From contig NC_003075.7 in NCBI RefSeq assembly GCF_000001735.4, positions 16,059,001 through 16,123,000 on the forward strand: a DNA stretch of 64,000 nucleotides. Reading direction: 5' to 3'. The position numbers and the translations under genes are program-made. Under the pieces are notes generated by a model, which saw only the letters and a list, made by a program, of their open reading frames with translations, was not told the DNA's origin and did no database searches. Shown here in pieces: positions 37,604-49,780 of the stretch; position 1 is the stretch's first letter; each line of letters starts with the position of its first letter. This DNA is from Arabidopsis thaliana (Eukaryota; Streptophyta; Magnoliopsida; Brassicales; Brassicaceae).

Positions 37604-39324
37604 GGATGCTATCTCTATCTCCACCGTACCTATATCAAACCAATTAGCAATTGTTGAAGAAAGAGGTATAAGATAGATTAGTCTAAGGTGAAATGATAAC
37701 AAGGATGAAAATTAATACAAAGAGGAAGAAAAACAAAAAGGAATAAAAAAGAGAGGGTTGGTCTTGGTTCTCTCCTCTAGGGTTATAGATGATAAGTCAC
37801 TTTTCTTCTTTTTACAAGACACCCTCTCCTTTTTATATAATATAATTATTATACCCATCTCAACAGAAACTCTTTTTTAAGAACAAACTTATACTACTTC
37901 TTTGTACTAGTTCTTGTTTCATAGAGATATACATAATACTAATACCAACATGAGCCTCTACGTACTTAAGTTATGTAGTTCTTTTTATAATCTATATATA
38001 CGTGTTTGTAAATAAATACCGTTTTGAATTGCTCTAGCTAGTCCCAAAGTACGTACTTTATATTTATAGTCGTCGCGTATATATATATATATGCATCTTA
38101 CTACCTACATCTTACGAGGTTATACTAATCATTTTCAAAAAGAAGCTAATGATCTTGATGCTTCTGAACTTCAACAGCTAGCTAGATTTGATCACGACCA
38201 ACCTGCATTGACGATCATTCTTATTATGTTTTGTTTATTTTCCGACAATTATACTTATTATTTTCCAAAACATGTTTATTTTGTTGTATTCCACTTTACT
38301 GTTGGTACTTTCAAAGATGCAAGTAGTTGTAAATCGAATAAAAAACAAACGACAAGTCTTCTAAATATAGCAGTCATCGTCATTGGTTGCTGTAAATAAA
38401 CATGGTATATGTGATATAGATATACCTTTACAAGTTAAGCATAATTTAATATTTCTGTTAACACAGAATTATGCGATTAATTTAACATGTTAGGTGGTAT
38501 TGTTTGAATGATATATACCAGAATTTGAGTATAAATCTAATGTGTTAACCATCAATCATAAGAATTATATAGTATAACATGATCTCGGACCTAGAGAGAA
38601 TATGAGACAAAGATGTGAATTTTTGTTATTATAAGAAAACAAATAGATTTCTGTTACAATATAGTTATCAAAATGTCTCTTTTTTTTGGTAAAAATTATC
38701 ACAATGTATCTTCTTTATTTATGTAGGTCGACTCATCTAAGTAAGGCCTCAAGCCTTGTGATATTCACATAAAAGTGAAGTAACCTTTCTCAGCTTCGGT
38801 GACGAATCCACTCTGCCTTTTGTTCTAGAATCTGTTTTGTTTTCTCAAGATTTATTACATCTTGGTAATACAGGTTACTAGCGATGCCCGTGGTGAAATT
38901 CTAGCATGATTAAAGACAAGTTTGGTTTTGGTATATCACTTTGACGAAGTAAATGGTATTAGTCAAAATAGGGGGCACACAACACATAATTTAGACTTTT
39001 TTTATGTATATTATTCATATACATAGTCACACATGCACAAAACTTTCTCTCGTAACTTTTTCTTGTTTTCTATAATTTAATTATACTAATCAATACTTGG
39101 GGACGTACTTACAACCTGGAGTTTTCTCCAAACATTCTTTATTTTCCCTTTGGGAAAACAGAGGTTTACTCGTATTCAACTCTAGTTCGAGCCCTCCTAA
39201 CTACATTACCCTCTGCAGAGCTATATTATCACAATTTTTCACAAATTATTAGCAAATAATCGACTTTTCATTACCTCTATATATATATAGAGGTAATAAA
39301 GAAAAAAATCCTTAGCAAAGGAAG
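37604..39324. other. Intergenic region between MYB69 and ABCI10
   Basis: This 1.72-kb very AT-rich region holds the MYB69 promoter on its left side (a ttttatataatataat stretch near 37832-37847 is TATA-like for the leftward gene) and the ABCI10 3' end on the right. A TA microsatellite lies at about 38078-38091. A frame at 38091-38399 (102 codons) has no recognisable features. The palindrome at 39270-39297 is listed separately. I see no tRNA, though a B-box-like gttcgagccc occurs near 39186 without an A box. Confidence 0.45.
39270..39297. repeat. Perfect 28-bp palindrome after ABCI10 stop
   Basis: attacctctata followed by tata and its exact reverse complement, a 28-bp perfect palindrome centred on a TA run, 28 bp downstream of the ABCI10 stop (39325). 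In RNA from either strand it could fold into a short hairpin. It could lie in the ABCI10 3' untranslated region. It may be chance, as the centre is TA repeat. Confidence 0.85.
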
Positions 39325-41113
39325 TTAAGAACCAATTTGATCAATGTAAGACGATTGTTTGGCTTTAATGAAATCTGAGATGGTGGCTGCATCACCATGT
39401 CTGACCACTCTACCGTTCTCCATATACACAGCTCCATCCGCATACTTGAGCTCCTCTAACCTATGTGTCACCCATAATGCCGTCACATCTCCTTTCTTTG
39501 CATTTATCAGATCTTTTACAGCTTTGATCACACCCATCTGCAGAACAAAAACCCCGAGAAAACAATATGCACTGATTAAAAAAGGCGTATACGTCATAAC
39601 ATATCTGTCAAATTCATTTCATTTCTTCTAGATACTATATCAATTGTGCAAGTTACTCACTTCCAATGTCTACTATAACACAATCATATGTCGATGTTGA
39701 AATATTCCAGTTATGGAAGGGTTCCCTTGCAATACTAGTTGTGTTTCATTAGCACGTTGTTAGAATTAATCAAACCTTACCTGGTCAGACTCATCTAGGA
39801 AAGTTGTGAGCTCATCCAACAATAGCACTTTGCACGCTTCAGCTAAAGCACCAGCAATGGCAATTCTTTGTTTCTGACCACCACTGAGAGTTTGAATCGG
39901 TCTCTGGAAACAACACCAAAATCTATACTTTAGTAAAAGGAACTAGAAGATATAAACAACTTATTGTTGTTCAATGTACATAAACTGACCTGCATATAAT
40001 CACGCATACCAACAGCCTCCAAAGCTTTAATCACCCTAGACTTAACTTCTTCCTGATTCATGTCATGATACTTGCCAAGACCAAATGCCACATCAGCTTC
40101 CACTGTAGGCATCACTACCTGCGATGAACAAGAACGTTCAGATGTGACCAGAATGAGCGGTTTTACTTGAATCAAAATCCAACTGTTACTAACTGATCTC
40201 CCTCAGATGTGACAACAAAATGACTCTTCTCGATGTCATTAGCATATCTAGCTTTTCGAGGATAATTAAAGATTTGGATTAAGGCTGTCTGTGATATGGA
40301 AAAAGACGCTCAACCACACAAGCCTACTCAACTATAAAACAGCAATACAAATCAGAAAGAACACTTCACAATAAAGAAAACAAAGATGGGAAAAAAGTAA
40401 GATCCTTCAAGATAAAATCAAACACATGATTCACATTGCAAAAGCAAGAAACTTAACCTGATGATCAGGATTCTGAAATACAAAATTCTTCGGCTTCTCC
40501 ACAAAGACAGTGCCACTGGATGGATTCACTACACCAGCTAAAATCTGCAGAGTTCCAAGCAGTTAATGTAGATCAAACAGTTTAACTGGCATTTCTTTGT
40601 AATCAGTCTTAGTTACACATACAAACAGCATCCAAAGATTTGAATGCTCTTTGAGTTTCATGTTATAAATGCCAAGATTAGCTATTGCACTAAACAGTGT
40701 GATGATCTAAGATTCTGCCCAAAGTAGCAACTAGCAAACCTAGTCTACACCAGATTGAAGGATGACTTAAGTAAGAATAATGATACTTCATTAACAAAAG
40801 CTTAAGTCTTTGCTCTGCAAATGCAATGTTTAAGAGAAAAGAGAAAGACCTTCAAAAGGGTGGATTTGCCACAGCCATTAGGACCAAGAATCATCCACAA
40901 TTGTCCAGAAGGAATCCGAAAGGAGCAATCACGGAGAATAGGAACAGATATACCTTGTCTTGTACTAACGGAGAAACAGAGATTCCGACACTCAACGGCG
41001 ACATTATCGGAGAATTTGATTCTGTAACTACCGGATGGAGAAACACTCGATGATATAGAGCGAAGAGGGAAGAGACGAGGAGGAGATGCTGCAAATAAAC
41101 AGTGACCATTCAT
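39325..41113 (-). CDS. ABCI10: ABC transporter ATP-binding subunit, plastid
   Basis: Soluble ABC-type ATPase of the ABCI class, resembling bacterial cobalt/ECF A-components, probably plastid-targeted. Five exons join in frame and give about 271 residues from the ATG at 41113. The leader [17 protein letters not shown] is Ser/Arg-rich and lacks acidic residues, as in transit peptides. Walker A is GPNGCGKST at the end of exon 1. The exon with [17 protein letters not shown] carries the Q-loop region. The ABC signature is [19 protein letters not shown], followed by Walker B VLLLDEL and the D-loop-like TTFLDESD. The H-loop His lies in [11 protein letters not shown]. No membrane segments, so it must pair with a separate subunit. 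The Arabidopsis gene is also called EMB2751 (embryo lethal, recall). Confidence 0.92.
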
Positions 41114-41757
41114 TTCTCTTAAGGATTTTCAAGAATTCTCTTTAAAGACTTGAAATTGCAGCTTCCTTCTTCTTCTTCTTCCTCGCAAAACCATAAAAAT
41201 AAGCTTCGTCGAATCGACACACAAAAAATACAAGCAACAGAGAAACCGTAGATACTTTCTCTCGTTGCTTCGCTTGTTCAATCCAAGCCAGTCCGGTTTT
41301 CAAATCGATATCATCCGGTTCGGTTTGATACGGTTTGAGGTTTATTTCGAATTTTATTTCGGTTTTCTAGTGCCGACGTTACGGTATAATTTGAAGCTGA
41401 GCGTTTAAATTTCGAAATCACATGTAATCATGAATTTGCTTTCGAAATTTAATAATTGGGATTTGACTCACAAAAAATTAACCATCAAAATTATTTATAT
41501 AACAAAATAAATAAATAAAAAAGGAAAAATAGCAGTGAAATATTGAATTTTAGTAAGAATTTAAAAAAATTGGAAGCCTATTCTGCCGATCTTGTTGACT
41601 TGGCTCCATCTTATGTTTTTCCTCTCAAATTTATCGGAACAATTATTTGGTTGTGTGGTTCCAACTAAATAAGCGAATATATTTATCACGAGAGTCAGAC
41701 AAAATTTGGTTAAATTTTTCCAAGTAATAGAGAATATATATCATCAGTTTTTGAAGC
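41114..41757. promoter_or_regulatory. Divergent promoter region ABCI10 / SCR-like gene
   Basis: This 644-bp spacer contains a stretch rich in cggttt units near 41290-41375 (degenerate ggtttcggtt-like sequence, also seen near position 150) and AT-rich sequence to its right. No further gene is seen. Confidence 0.4.
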
Positions 41758-42231
41758 ATGGGGATGTGGTGTACTACTTTGTTTATGGTTTCTTGTGTTT
41801 CCATCTGTTTAATTCTAAGCCATGTTCAAGGTATTATATTAAACTCTTTTTTATTGACTGTTTGCAATTTGCAATCACCAAAAGAATTGTTGCAAACAAA
41901 GAAGAAAAGCAGCTCTAGAACATGTCGACGCAATTAAAAACTATATGGTATTACTAATTTTCTTATATCTATAAACTAACAATTTGTTTTGGTTGATGAC
42001 AAATTAGAGGTAGAAGCTGGAGCACCTCCCCAAGACTGTTGGAATCTCGTCACTTTCCCTGCTAAATGCGGCATTCACGGAAAGAAGAAATGCTTCAAAG
42101 AAATGGAATCAAAGTATCAACAACGTTTTCTTCAGTGCACATGTAAAAACTTAAAACCGGAACCCAAATCACCCAAGGACGAACATGACTGCACTTGTCA
42201 AAGAGCTAATCCTTATGAATGTAATTCCTAA
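41758..42231 (+). CDS. SCR-like (SCRL) cysteine-rich secreted peptide
   Basis: Small secreted peptide of the S-locus cysteine-rich-like branch of plant defensin-like proteins. Exon 1 (41758-41830) encodes only a signal peptide: MGMWCTTLFMVSCVSICLIL followed by SHVQ. The intron 41831-42007 has a GT donor and an AG acceptor (acaaattag). Exon 2 (42008-42231) encodes the mature part, from EVEAGAPPQDCW. The total is about 98 residues. Eight cysteines are present in the mature part (DCW, KCG, KCF, QCTC, DCTC, EC), the SCRL/DEFL pattern. Function unknown; such peptides are often expressed in reproductive tissue. From gene order it may be AT4G33465 (SCRL22, recall only). Confidence 0.82.
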
Positions 42232-42690
42232 TCTTATAACTTTTTAGAAATTTCAGCCATCAATACTAACATATTATTTATTAATTAATAATAAGAAAAC
42301 TATGGTGTTAAGATCCCAATTTTTCAATCACAACGAAAGGCAATAACAATTTTATTTAATTAACATGTTTCACTATCGAGTTTTTTTTTTTGGGTCGGAT
42401 TGATTTAGGTTCAGGTTGAAAGAACATGTATTCAAGACTTAGATACCATGAAAGAAATTTTTTGACGTAGATTATGAATTTACTATTTAGTCACGCCTTC
42501 GGATATATGTTCTTAAGATTGATATGTTCTAAAACCGGTTAGATTGTGCTTCACAATGGTTTTTCCTTCTTTAATGTATGTAAAAACATCTAATATCCTT
42601 TTTAAGTATTCAGATATTTACAAAAAGACCAAGGAGTATAGGAAAACTGAAAATCAAAGAGCCAAAAAAAAGAGGTTACAAATTACTAAA
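42232..42690. other. Convergent 3' region, SCR-like gene and small gene
   Basis: This 459-bp AT-rich stretch lies between two converging small genes and should hold their 3' ends. The plus-strand frame 42544-42822 runs into the antisense of the neighbouring exon and is a shadow. Confidence 0.45.
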
Positions 42691-43084
42691 TTAGAAAGGA
42701 GCGGTATGAATGTCCCAAGCATGAGGACTCATAAACATCATTCTTTCGTCTTCATAATCATCATCATCCTCCTCATCCTTCAGATTTATGCATCTCCCTC
42801 CTCTTTCTTCACTAGCTCGTAACCCCTCATGCGTCTCCTGCTAATTTTGTTAATTAATTAACGTTACGAAGAAAAAAAGAAAATTTGAAGGAACTCCAAA
42901 AACTAAAATTACTGTAAATACGTACCTTTGTAAAAATATCCATAGCTTCCTCCATTGTTTTTGTTTTCATCACATACAATGCTTCTTCTCGAGCATTTTC
43001 TAATTGATCGAGATGCAATGTCATTGGCTCTGTCTCTATCGAAGACCTCCTCTCTAACATGTCCATTCTCTTGCTTACTTCCAT
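42691..43084 (-). CDS. Small acidic protein of unknown function, two exons
   Basis: No function assigned; I do not recognise a named domain. Exon 1 (42926-43084) encodes MEVSKRMDMLERRSSIETEP and then EEALYVMKTKTMEEAMDIFTK. Exon 2 (42691-42840) encodes QETHEGLRASEERGGRC, then an acidic run (DEEDDDDYEDE), and ends MSPHAWDIHTAPF. Total 102 residues, no signal peptide, no membrane segment. The intron has standard GT-AG ends and exons of 159 and 150 bp that keep the frame, so the model is good. The terminal HAWDI-x-PF-like motif and the helical start look conserved enough to be a real protein. It is AT4G33467 by position, if my numbering is right. Confidence 0.72.
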
Positions 43085-43773
43085 ATCTCTCAGATTTTAT
43101 AGCTTGAAAAACAAAACAAAAAGTTTTGATGAATATCTCTCAAAGTCTTTTGATTGATTCTATATATAAGAAGAAAGAGTGGATTTTATTGAATGTAATG
43201 AATCTTCGAAAATATCTAACGTTTTTATAAGTACGATGTGGGGACGTAAGTGAGAGACAAGAAGATATATGACGCAACGTGGCGTGGTGGGGCGGATTAC
43301 GGCGGTGGATTGGGAACACGTGGCGTGTGAAGGATGGTGGTGACCATGCACGTGGCGGATTAGTTTGTGAGATTGCGAATGCGATTTTTCGATTTGCATG
43401 AAGACTGCAGATAGATAACGTAACGAGATAATTCTTCTACTACTTCTTCCCACGATTTTTATTCTTTCTAGTATTTTATTAAATGGAGTTGGTCGGCGTG
43501 ATGAGATATTTTCGTTTCTTTTTAATAATGATACAAGAATAAGTACGTGGAACAACTTAGGTGTGACGGTCATCCGTTTTGGACTCATTTGATAGGTCAC
43601 TAGAAATAGCTGTCCCTGATTTAAATATATAAGCAAAAACCATAATCATTTCTGTTTACATAACTTTAATTTTCTAATCAACAATGTTTACAATGATATT
43701 TTTACAAAAGAAAACATAAGTAGGCAGGCAGTTTAAGACGACTAAGATGCAGAACTTCTCAAACAAATTCACC
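43085..43773. promoter_or_regulatory. Upstream region of the small gene and HDA14 3' flank
   Basis: This 689-bp stretch contains the promoter of the small leftward gene (tctatatataagaa at about 43158-43171 is TATA-like) and the 3' flank of HDA14. Several cacgtg/acgtgg-type boxes (ggaacacgtggcg near 43312, ccacgtgcatg-like near 43350) lie here and could be G-box/ABRE-like sites. The minus-strand frame 43160-43636 overlaps the TATA region and is rejected as a gene. Confidence 0.45.
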
Positions 43774-46439
43774 TTATAAGCAATGAATGCTTTTGGCTCT
43801 CTGAATTGCATCTCGCACCTTTCTCATTGGTTCATCGTACAAGTAAGCTGGGTTATCAAACTCTGATGCCAAGCTATCTTCTCCAAGCAATGCTCGAAAC
43901 GAGTCTGCCACAGATGATGAAAGTGATTCAAGATTGTATCCTCCTTCCAAGAAAAACACACACCGCCCTCCGCATACTTCTTTTGCTAACCGCTTTATAT
44001 CTTTTGCCAATGAGTAGTATGTTGCGGTCGTGAACTGTAAATTTGCTAGTGGATCCAGGACATGAGCATCATACCTTAAGCAGATTAAAGCAATGAAGCA
44101 GAAGTGTTTGTAAGAATACGATGATATATTCAGTTCAAAAATAGATGAAAAACGTTATAAACTCACTCACCCAGCAGAAACAAGAATAATATCTGGCTTG
44201 AACCGTTGAGCACATGGAACAATGATTTCTTCAAAAACGGTTCTCATTGCAATATCACCTGAACCTCCAGGCAAAGGTAAATTTAGAGTGGTACCTTCAC
44301 CTTTTCCTTTACCTATGTCACTGATTTTCCCTGTTCCAGGGTAGCTTCCGTCCTGCATTTTTCAGAAAATAAATAACTTTTGTTGATTTCTGAAATCTAA
44401 TCCTAACTATGCGTTATTCAATCAATGATCTTAACACTTTAGTTGAACATTCATGTGTTATTTAGTCAATGATTTTGAAATACAAGGTATGGATCATTTG
44501 TCAATGAACTAATTAGAAACATGTCACGCAAAAATGTTAGAGGCTTACCTGATGAGTTGACAAAAAGAATATATCAGGGTCCTCAGTAAATGCATCATTT
44601 GTGCCATTCCCGTGGTGAACATCGAAGTCAATTATGAAGATGCGCTTCAGACCATGTGTGCGTTGGGCATGACGAGCTGCGATTGCCACATTACCAAAAA
44701 CACAGAACCCCATCGGACCTTTTGGCACGGCGTGGTGCCCAGGAGGTCTTATCAATGCAAAACCAATGGGTGGATCTACGCTGTTTCTGGATGCTGCGAT
44801 CTGAAACAAATAATCATATAAGAAATCTACAACCATTCCCAACATAATGAAACTGAAGCAGTAAAAGCAGACTAACATGGTGAGACGAGACATCACCACT
44901 GAATCAACTAAAGCCATTCCGGCTCCTGCTGCGATAAGTGAATCTTGGAATGTCTGGCACAGAGGGAAGATGTTTAGGTAGGTAAAATGGTTCCTTTGGA
45001 GATGTTACCGGATGAGCACAAAGCAGTTACCGTTGAAGTGGCATATGTTGGTCCAGAGCCTTCAATGAAAATTAGTCCCGAATCTGAAGCCTCATCCATT
45101 GCCTACACTAAGAATGTCTTTGTAATGGTCAGAATAAAAATCGTACCGTACATCCTCATTTTTCAATCCTACTTGCTTTGCTATATGTGTCAATGTATTG
45201 GTTATGAAATAAAAAGTTGTGAGTAAATGCTAATAATATAACATGAGTAAAGTTAATAACCTTTTCTAGGCCAAAGACATAAGCCTTGTCGTGAACATTT
45301 GCAATGTCTTCTACAGTTGCAGTCTTGAAATTTGCGAGTTCAAGAATCTGTGAGCCACGGAACTGAAATACACAAGGAAAAAAGATTCACATATGAGAAT
45401 TCATTGATAGAAGACGTAGGTCATTTTCAGTAAATAGTGACAGAGATCTTCACCATCGAAGAAGCAAACCAACAAAAGGAAGAATGGTGTATACAACAAA
45501 AGCAGACCTATAAATACATCAAACATATTTCGAAAAGAATCTACTTGTTTGAGAAGAAATGTGCAAGTCTATCTAACTAACTCCAGAAAAGTACAAAATT
45601 TCAGCTAATGTAACTTTACACAAGCATTATGTTGGTCTCCATCCACTTGAGATTTGCCTTAAATATTGTAAATCACGGTTAACCAAACTTCCCTAGCTAC
45701 ATGTGCATAATATAGAAGAATGTCAGATAGAAACGATAGAGATGGATTGTTTCATACCTTAGGAGTGAGCTCATTCATCTCGAGAGCATTAACAATGGCA
45801 GGAACTCTAGCGCTGCATTCTGGATGTGATTCCTGCGAGTAAAAGATTGCTTAAATGAATGTGAAAAAAGGATTGAGAGGGACAGAAACAACAAAATATA
45901 GCAAGTAAAAACCTTGTTATGACCCAATGCTGCAGATACACTGTATATGAGACGAGCATCGGCTAACTGCTGGATAGATGGTAATAGAGGATTCTTCTCT
46001 GTACTAAATGAGCAATTAATGGATGATCCACTGGGTTTCAGAAGATACTTCCTCCATTGATTTTTCTTGCATATGTTTCTACTCCCAGAAATTCCAGCAC
46101 TTCCTAAGGCAATTAAAATGTCATATATCATTTCATTTCCGATATAAAGAAAAACAGTGAGAACATGATATGGAATCTAATCACTCCTGTAGTTGAAACA
46201 ATATGCACATAAAACCTTTGACGCCCATTTTTATGTTATAAAAATGAAAAGGAGGAGCAAACGAAACATCCCCAGAATCAGATTGTCGCTTTTCTTTACA
46301 CAAATTGTTTAAGATCGGAAAATTATCTAATGGATTACAGAGAAGAGAGCTTTTAGCCGAAAACAAAGGCACTGAACAGAAGAAAGAAGAGAAAATTACC
46401 AGGAACAAAGAATGGCCGGACAATTAGCGCCATGGACAT
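43774..46439 (-). CDS. HDA14: Histone deacetylase-like lysine deacetylase (plastid)
   Basis: Zinc-dependent class II (RPD3/HDA1) deacetylase; HDA14 acts on plastid proteins such as RuBisCO activase rather than histones (recall). The exons assemble from the ATG at 46439 ([14 protein letters not shown]) to the stop at 43774, about 423 residues. The N-terminal 60 residues are basic and Ser-rich ([18 protein letters not shown]), a likely organelle transit peptide. Catalytic landmarks: [25 protein letters not shown] (metal ligands D and H), [25 protein letters not shown] and [12 protein letters not shown]. No frame damage. The gene lies 365 bp from the start-side neighbour. Intron junctions are GT-AG. 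Confidence 0.93.
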
Positions 46440-46803
46440 GAGTTTCCCTCAAGCTCAGAGGTTACTACTGAAGGCAGCCATAAAAAAAAAGATTAAAAGA
46501 AAAACAAGACTTTGTTTGATATTCTTTGTTAAATGGATAGGCTTTCTACGGTCCTACTCCCACAAGAGCTGAGCACGCATAACATATATTATTGATGTAT
46601 TAGTGAAAACTGAAAAGAATCCTTCGGTTTACAAGTAGGTGCATGGTCATTTGGAGGGACTTCTGTTTCGGTAATGATCGAACCCAATTGTCAACAAGAG
46701 AGATTTGGAAAGGCAAAATGAGTTTTTCTAAGAGAAAATTTAGATTACATGGCATTGCAATTATGGAATACAAAAAGAAAGCTAAGTAGTCCCTATGAAA
46801 ACA
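46440..46803. other. HDA14 promoter / 3' end of next gene
   Basis: This 364-bp stretch holds the HDA14 upstream region and the 3' untranslated end of the DUF3727 gene on the same strand. No further gene is seen. Confidence 0.45.
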
Positions 46804-49497
46804 TCAAATTCTTTCCCCAAGCAGTGATTCCAGGAGAGCCGCCTCTTCCTCCTGCACAAACATTACTTACCACGTTCAATATCATTTTATTAAATACCTC
46901 TTAACTTAAAAGTTTGTTGAATTCTCTACGTACCACCAAGGCATTGAATTCGGTTTCCTCGTCTATGGCGCTGATCACAGCTGGATCGTCTAAGAGTTCC
47001 TGCAACCACCCATTAACATTCGAGTGGTGAGCTTACTTCATTCATATTGACCATCACACACAAATCTTATTTAGGATTATAAGCACTCCTCTCTTCTAAA
47101 AAACAGAGAACCAATAATCACCAAGTTGTGTTTCCCTTAACTCTATATTGTCTACTAAACATCATTAGTTTGTCCGCCAAGACCTATCACAAATCTACTT
47201 GGATCAAATTCCAAAAGTCTCTTCTTTGGATGAATTCACAGATTTTCCAAGTCTGGTGGTGTAACTTTTGCTCAAAACCTTTTTATAACCCAACCAAATT
47301 GCAGAGGAGAAAAAGTACATAATTGAGGTTCGACTTACATCATCAGCGATTTGCAGCAGCCCATTTTGATCCTGCATAGATAAAATTGCCATTCATCACT
47401 CTGTTTTTATTCTACAGTAGTCCTAAGGTTCCATATTTCTTCTATAAAAGTAACATCTGAAAACTGCTACAGCTCGGCAAAACTTTCACAATAAACAACT
47501 AAAGATAACAAGCTTACCTTAGCAGCAACAAAGAGAAGTGGATCTGAAGGTGTGTAGACCATATAGTGTGATCCATCCTGAATCAGAATTTATATTTAGA
47601 CGAGGAAAAAGGGGCCACATCATACCTCAAAGGTTTCATGTTCTACAGAATTCAAACAATAAAATTCACAACCAGTCTGTTTTCACAACCAGATTGCAGT
47701 GGTGAACTTTGGATCCACAATGGCAAATACAAACTTGGTTCAGAGATAAATTGAATGACAGGTTTAGTGTTTAAAAGTATGCTATAATAGTGATATCTCA
47801 AAAGATTGTTCAAAATACTATATAAAGCGCCTCAAACATATCAATAAGCAAAATGCCAAAAGCAATAGTATACCAGATGGAAACACGTAATCTCAACCCC
47901 TTCAGTTGGCAAGCCTTCAACATCTTGGCCATCATCTGCAAATAGTTGATGCTCGAAACATTTAGTAATATGAAAAAGTAGGACACATAATTTAAACTAT
48001 AAGCATATGAGCAGACCCGTCAAAACACCTAACAGTTAGAACGAAGCAGATCGAGAGAACTAAACATAAGGAAGAATGAAGATAACCACATAATTTTACT
48101 AAGATGCAATTGCAAGTACACATGACCATGAGATTGAAATTTGACACATAAATATAAAATCATGATAAAATATATCCACCGTATATGAAGCCAAAATCAT
48201 TTAGTGTGCTCATATAGAGCAGACGCCACAAAAACATTAATCAGAAGTATTTTCGTCATGCGTAAAAATCAGAAGAAAAGGGTGTTGCCTGTGCGAAAAT
48301 CAAAGACATTATCTTCCGTGTAGCAAAAGCCTCCCCTTGCAGTGTAACAGAACCTGATTTACAGTGATAACCCATTAGATGGTATCAGACACAAAGAAGA
48401 GACATAGGATAATAAATGATGTCATGCTTGAAACAGGGCACGGTCATACCCGCTGTGTACTAGATGCATATGGATCTTTGCAAGAGCATAAGCAGCAGCA
48501 GGAAGAAGAGATTCGACCTCTTCATCACTGACCTAAAAGGCAGAACGATCCTAGATAAGCAAAAGACAGGTCCTGATCGAAGCAACTTTCATCTAGAAAC
48601 TGACTATTCTACAATTAATTAATATTCGAGTTCTCAAAAGCATAGTGTCATGCATCCAGAAGGTCTCTCTACATCAGGAGATGTGCAGTCTTGAAGAAAC
48701 ACATGAAGAAAGATTCATTAAGGATAAAACTTACAGCTGACCATCCATCAATATTTGTGCTCTTCAAAATCTGAACTGGCCTGAAGCAAGAAATTAATCA
48801 ATCAAACGGAAAAGAAGAAGTTGCTAAAATGGTAAGAGAAGAAGAAAAACAGTACTTACGTATCCACAGGGCAAAGAAGCATACAATCCTCTCCTTTACT
48901 ACTTGTAAATACTCTTCTTATCACACAATCCAAAGGGCTATTGTTTGTTGGATCAATCTGTCTCACAACACAAACATTTTTAGATTCTCTTTTTCCCAAA
49001 CACCAAAACTTATAATGTTCATGAAAAAAGTGACACTTTAGACTCACCACAGTGGTGATACGCTTCTTAGAGGCCATAAGAACCCTACCAGTTTCATTAA
49101 TCACAAACCCAGCAGGTGGTTTGGGTATGGTAGGAGGAGAGTTAAAAGTTGCTAGAGAACTCGAAGAAGAAGAATAATCGGCATCATCATCTTCCTCAAA
49201 AGCGTCTTCTGAATCTCTCAATTCCCAATCCTCCACAGGTTTCGCAATTTTCCCCTTTTTCTTACGTTTCTTGTTCGTACTACTCTTATCACTACCGGTG
49301 GAGGCCTTCTTCGTCGGCTGTCCCGTCTGTGGATTCAAAGCGGAGGTGATGAGGAGACGAAGATGGCGGGTATTCTTCGGAGATGAGACTGATAACGAGA
49401 CGGGAAACGAAGAAGACGGGTTGAGAAATTGATGGGTACTGGAATAGGAGAGAGTCGAATTTGGTGACGGAGAAGTTAAAGAGTATGAGAAAGCCAT
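46804..49497 (-). CDS. Plastid DUF3727-type protein
   Basis: Protein of unknown function predicted to be plastid-targeted. The exons assemble from the ATG at 49497 to TGA at 46804-46806. The N-terminus is Ser/Thr/Pro-rich (MAFSYSLTSPSPNSTLSYSS), a transit peptide type. A Lys-rich stretch follows (TNKKRKKKGKIAK), then an acidic one (DAFEEDDDADYSSSSSS). The conserved part includes FVINETGRVLMASKK, NSPLDCVIRRVF, GEDCMLLCPVDTPV, SDEEVESLLPAAAYAL, GLPTEGVEITCFHL, DGSHYMVYTPSDPLLFV and the C-terminal EEEAALLESLL. The exon ending FDFRT uses a GC donor (48287-48288) with an AG acceptor, the only way to keep frame and phase there. This is AT4G33480 by order. Confidence 0.82.
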
Positions 49498-49780
49498 GGA
49501 AGAGAGAAAGTGAGAAACTTGAGTCTCCTTTCAAAGTTGAGAGAGTGAGCAAAGTGATTTCGCCGGCAACGGAGATATTTGTGGTAAAGTTGTGATTTTT
49601 TCGAGTAAGAAGAAACTTCACAACAGTCAAAACTAAATTTCTACTTAAAAAGTTTAAAGTCACTTTGTAATATAAGTATCATCATGTAACTCAATTGTCA
49701 TAGGATTTGATCCAATCAGTACATACAAATATCTAATTACAACTATGAGCTCTTGCTTGTCCCAACTATATATAACATTC

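Noticed and set aside
38091-38399. Plus-strand frame of 102 codons after a TA microsatellite
   Set aside because: Starts inside repeat sequence, no domain or splice signals, no support.
39180-39200. tRNA B-box-like sequence gttcgagccc
   Set aside because: No A box at proper distance, no acceptor stem or cloverleaf could be folded by eye on either strand.
43160-43636. Minus-strand frame of 158 codons
   Set aside because: It overlaps the likely promoter of the small gene (TATA-like sequence at about 43158-43171), shows no domain or signal peptide, and its composition looks like translated non-coding DNA.
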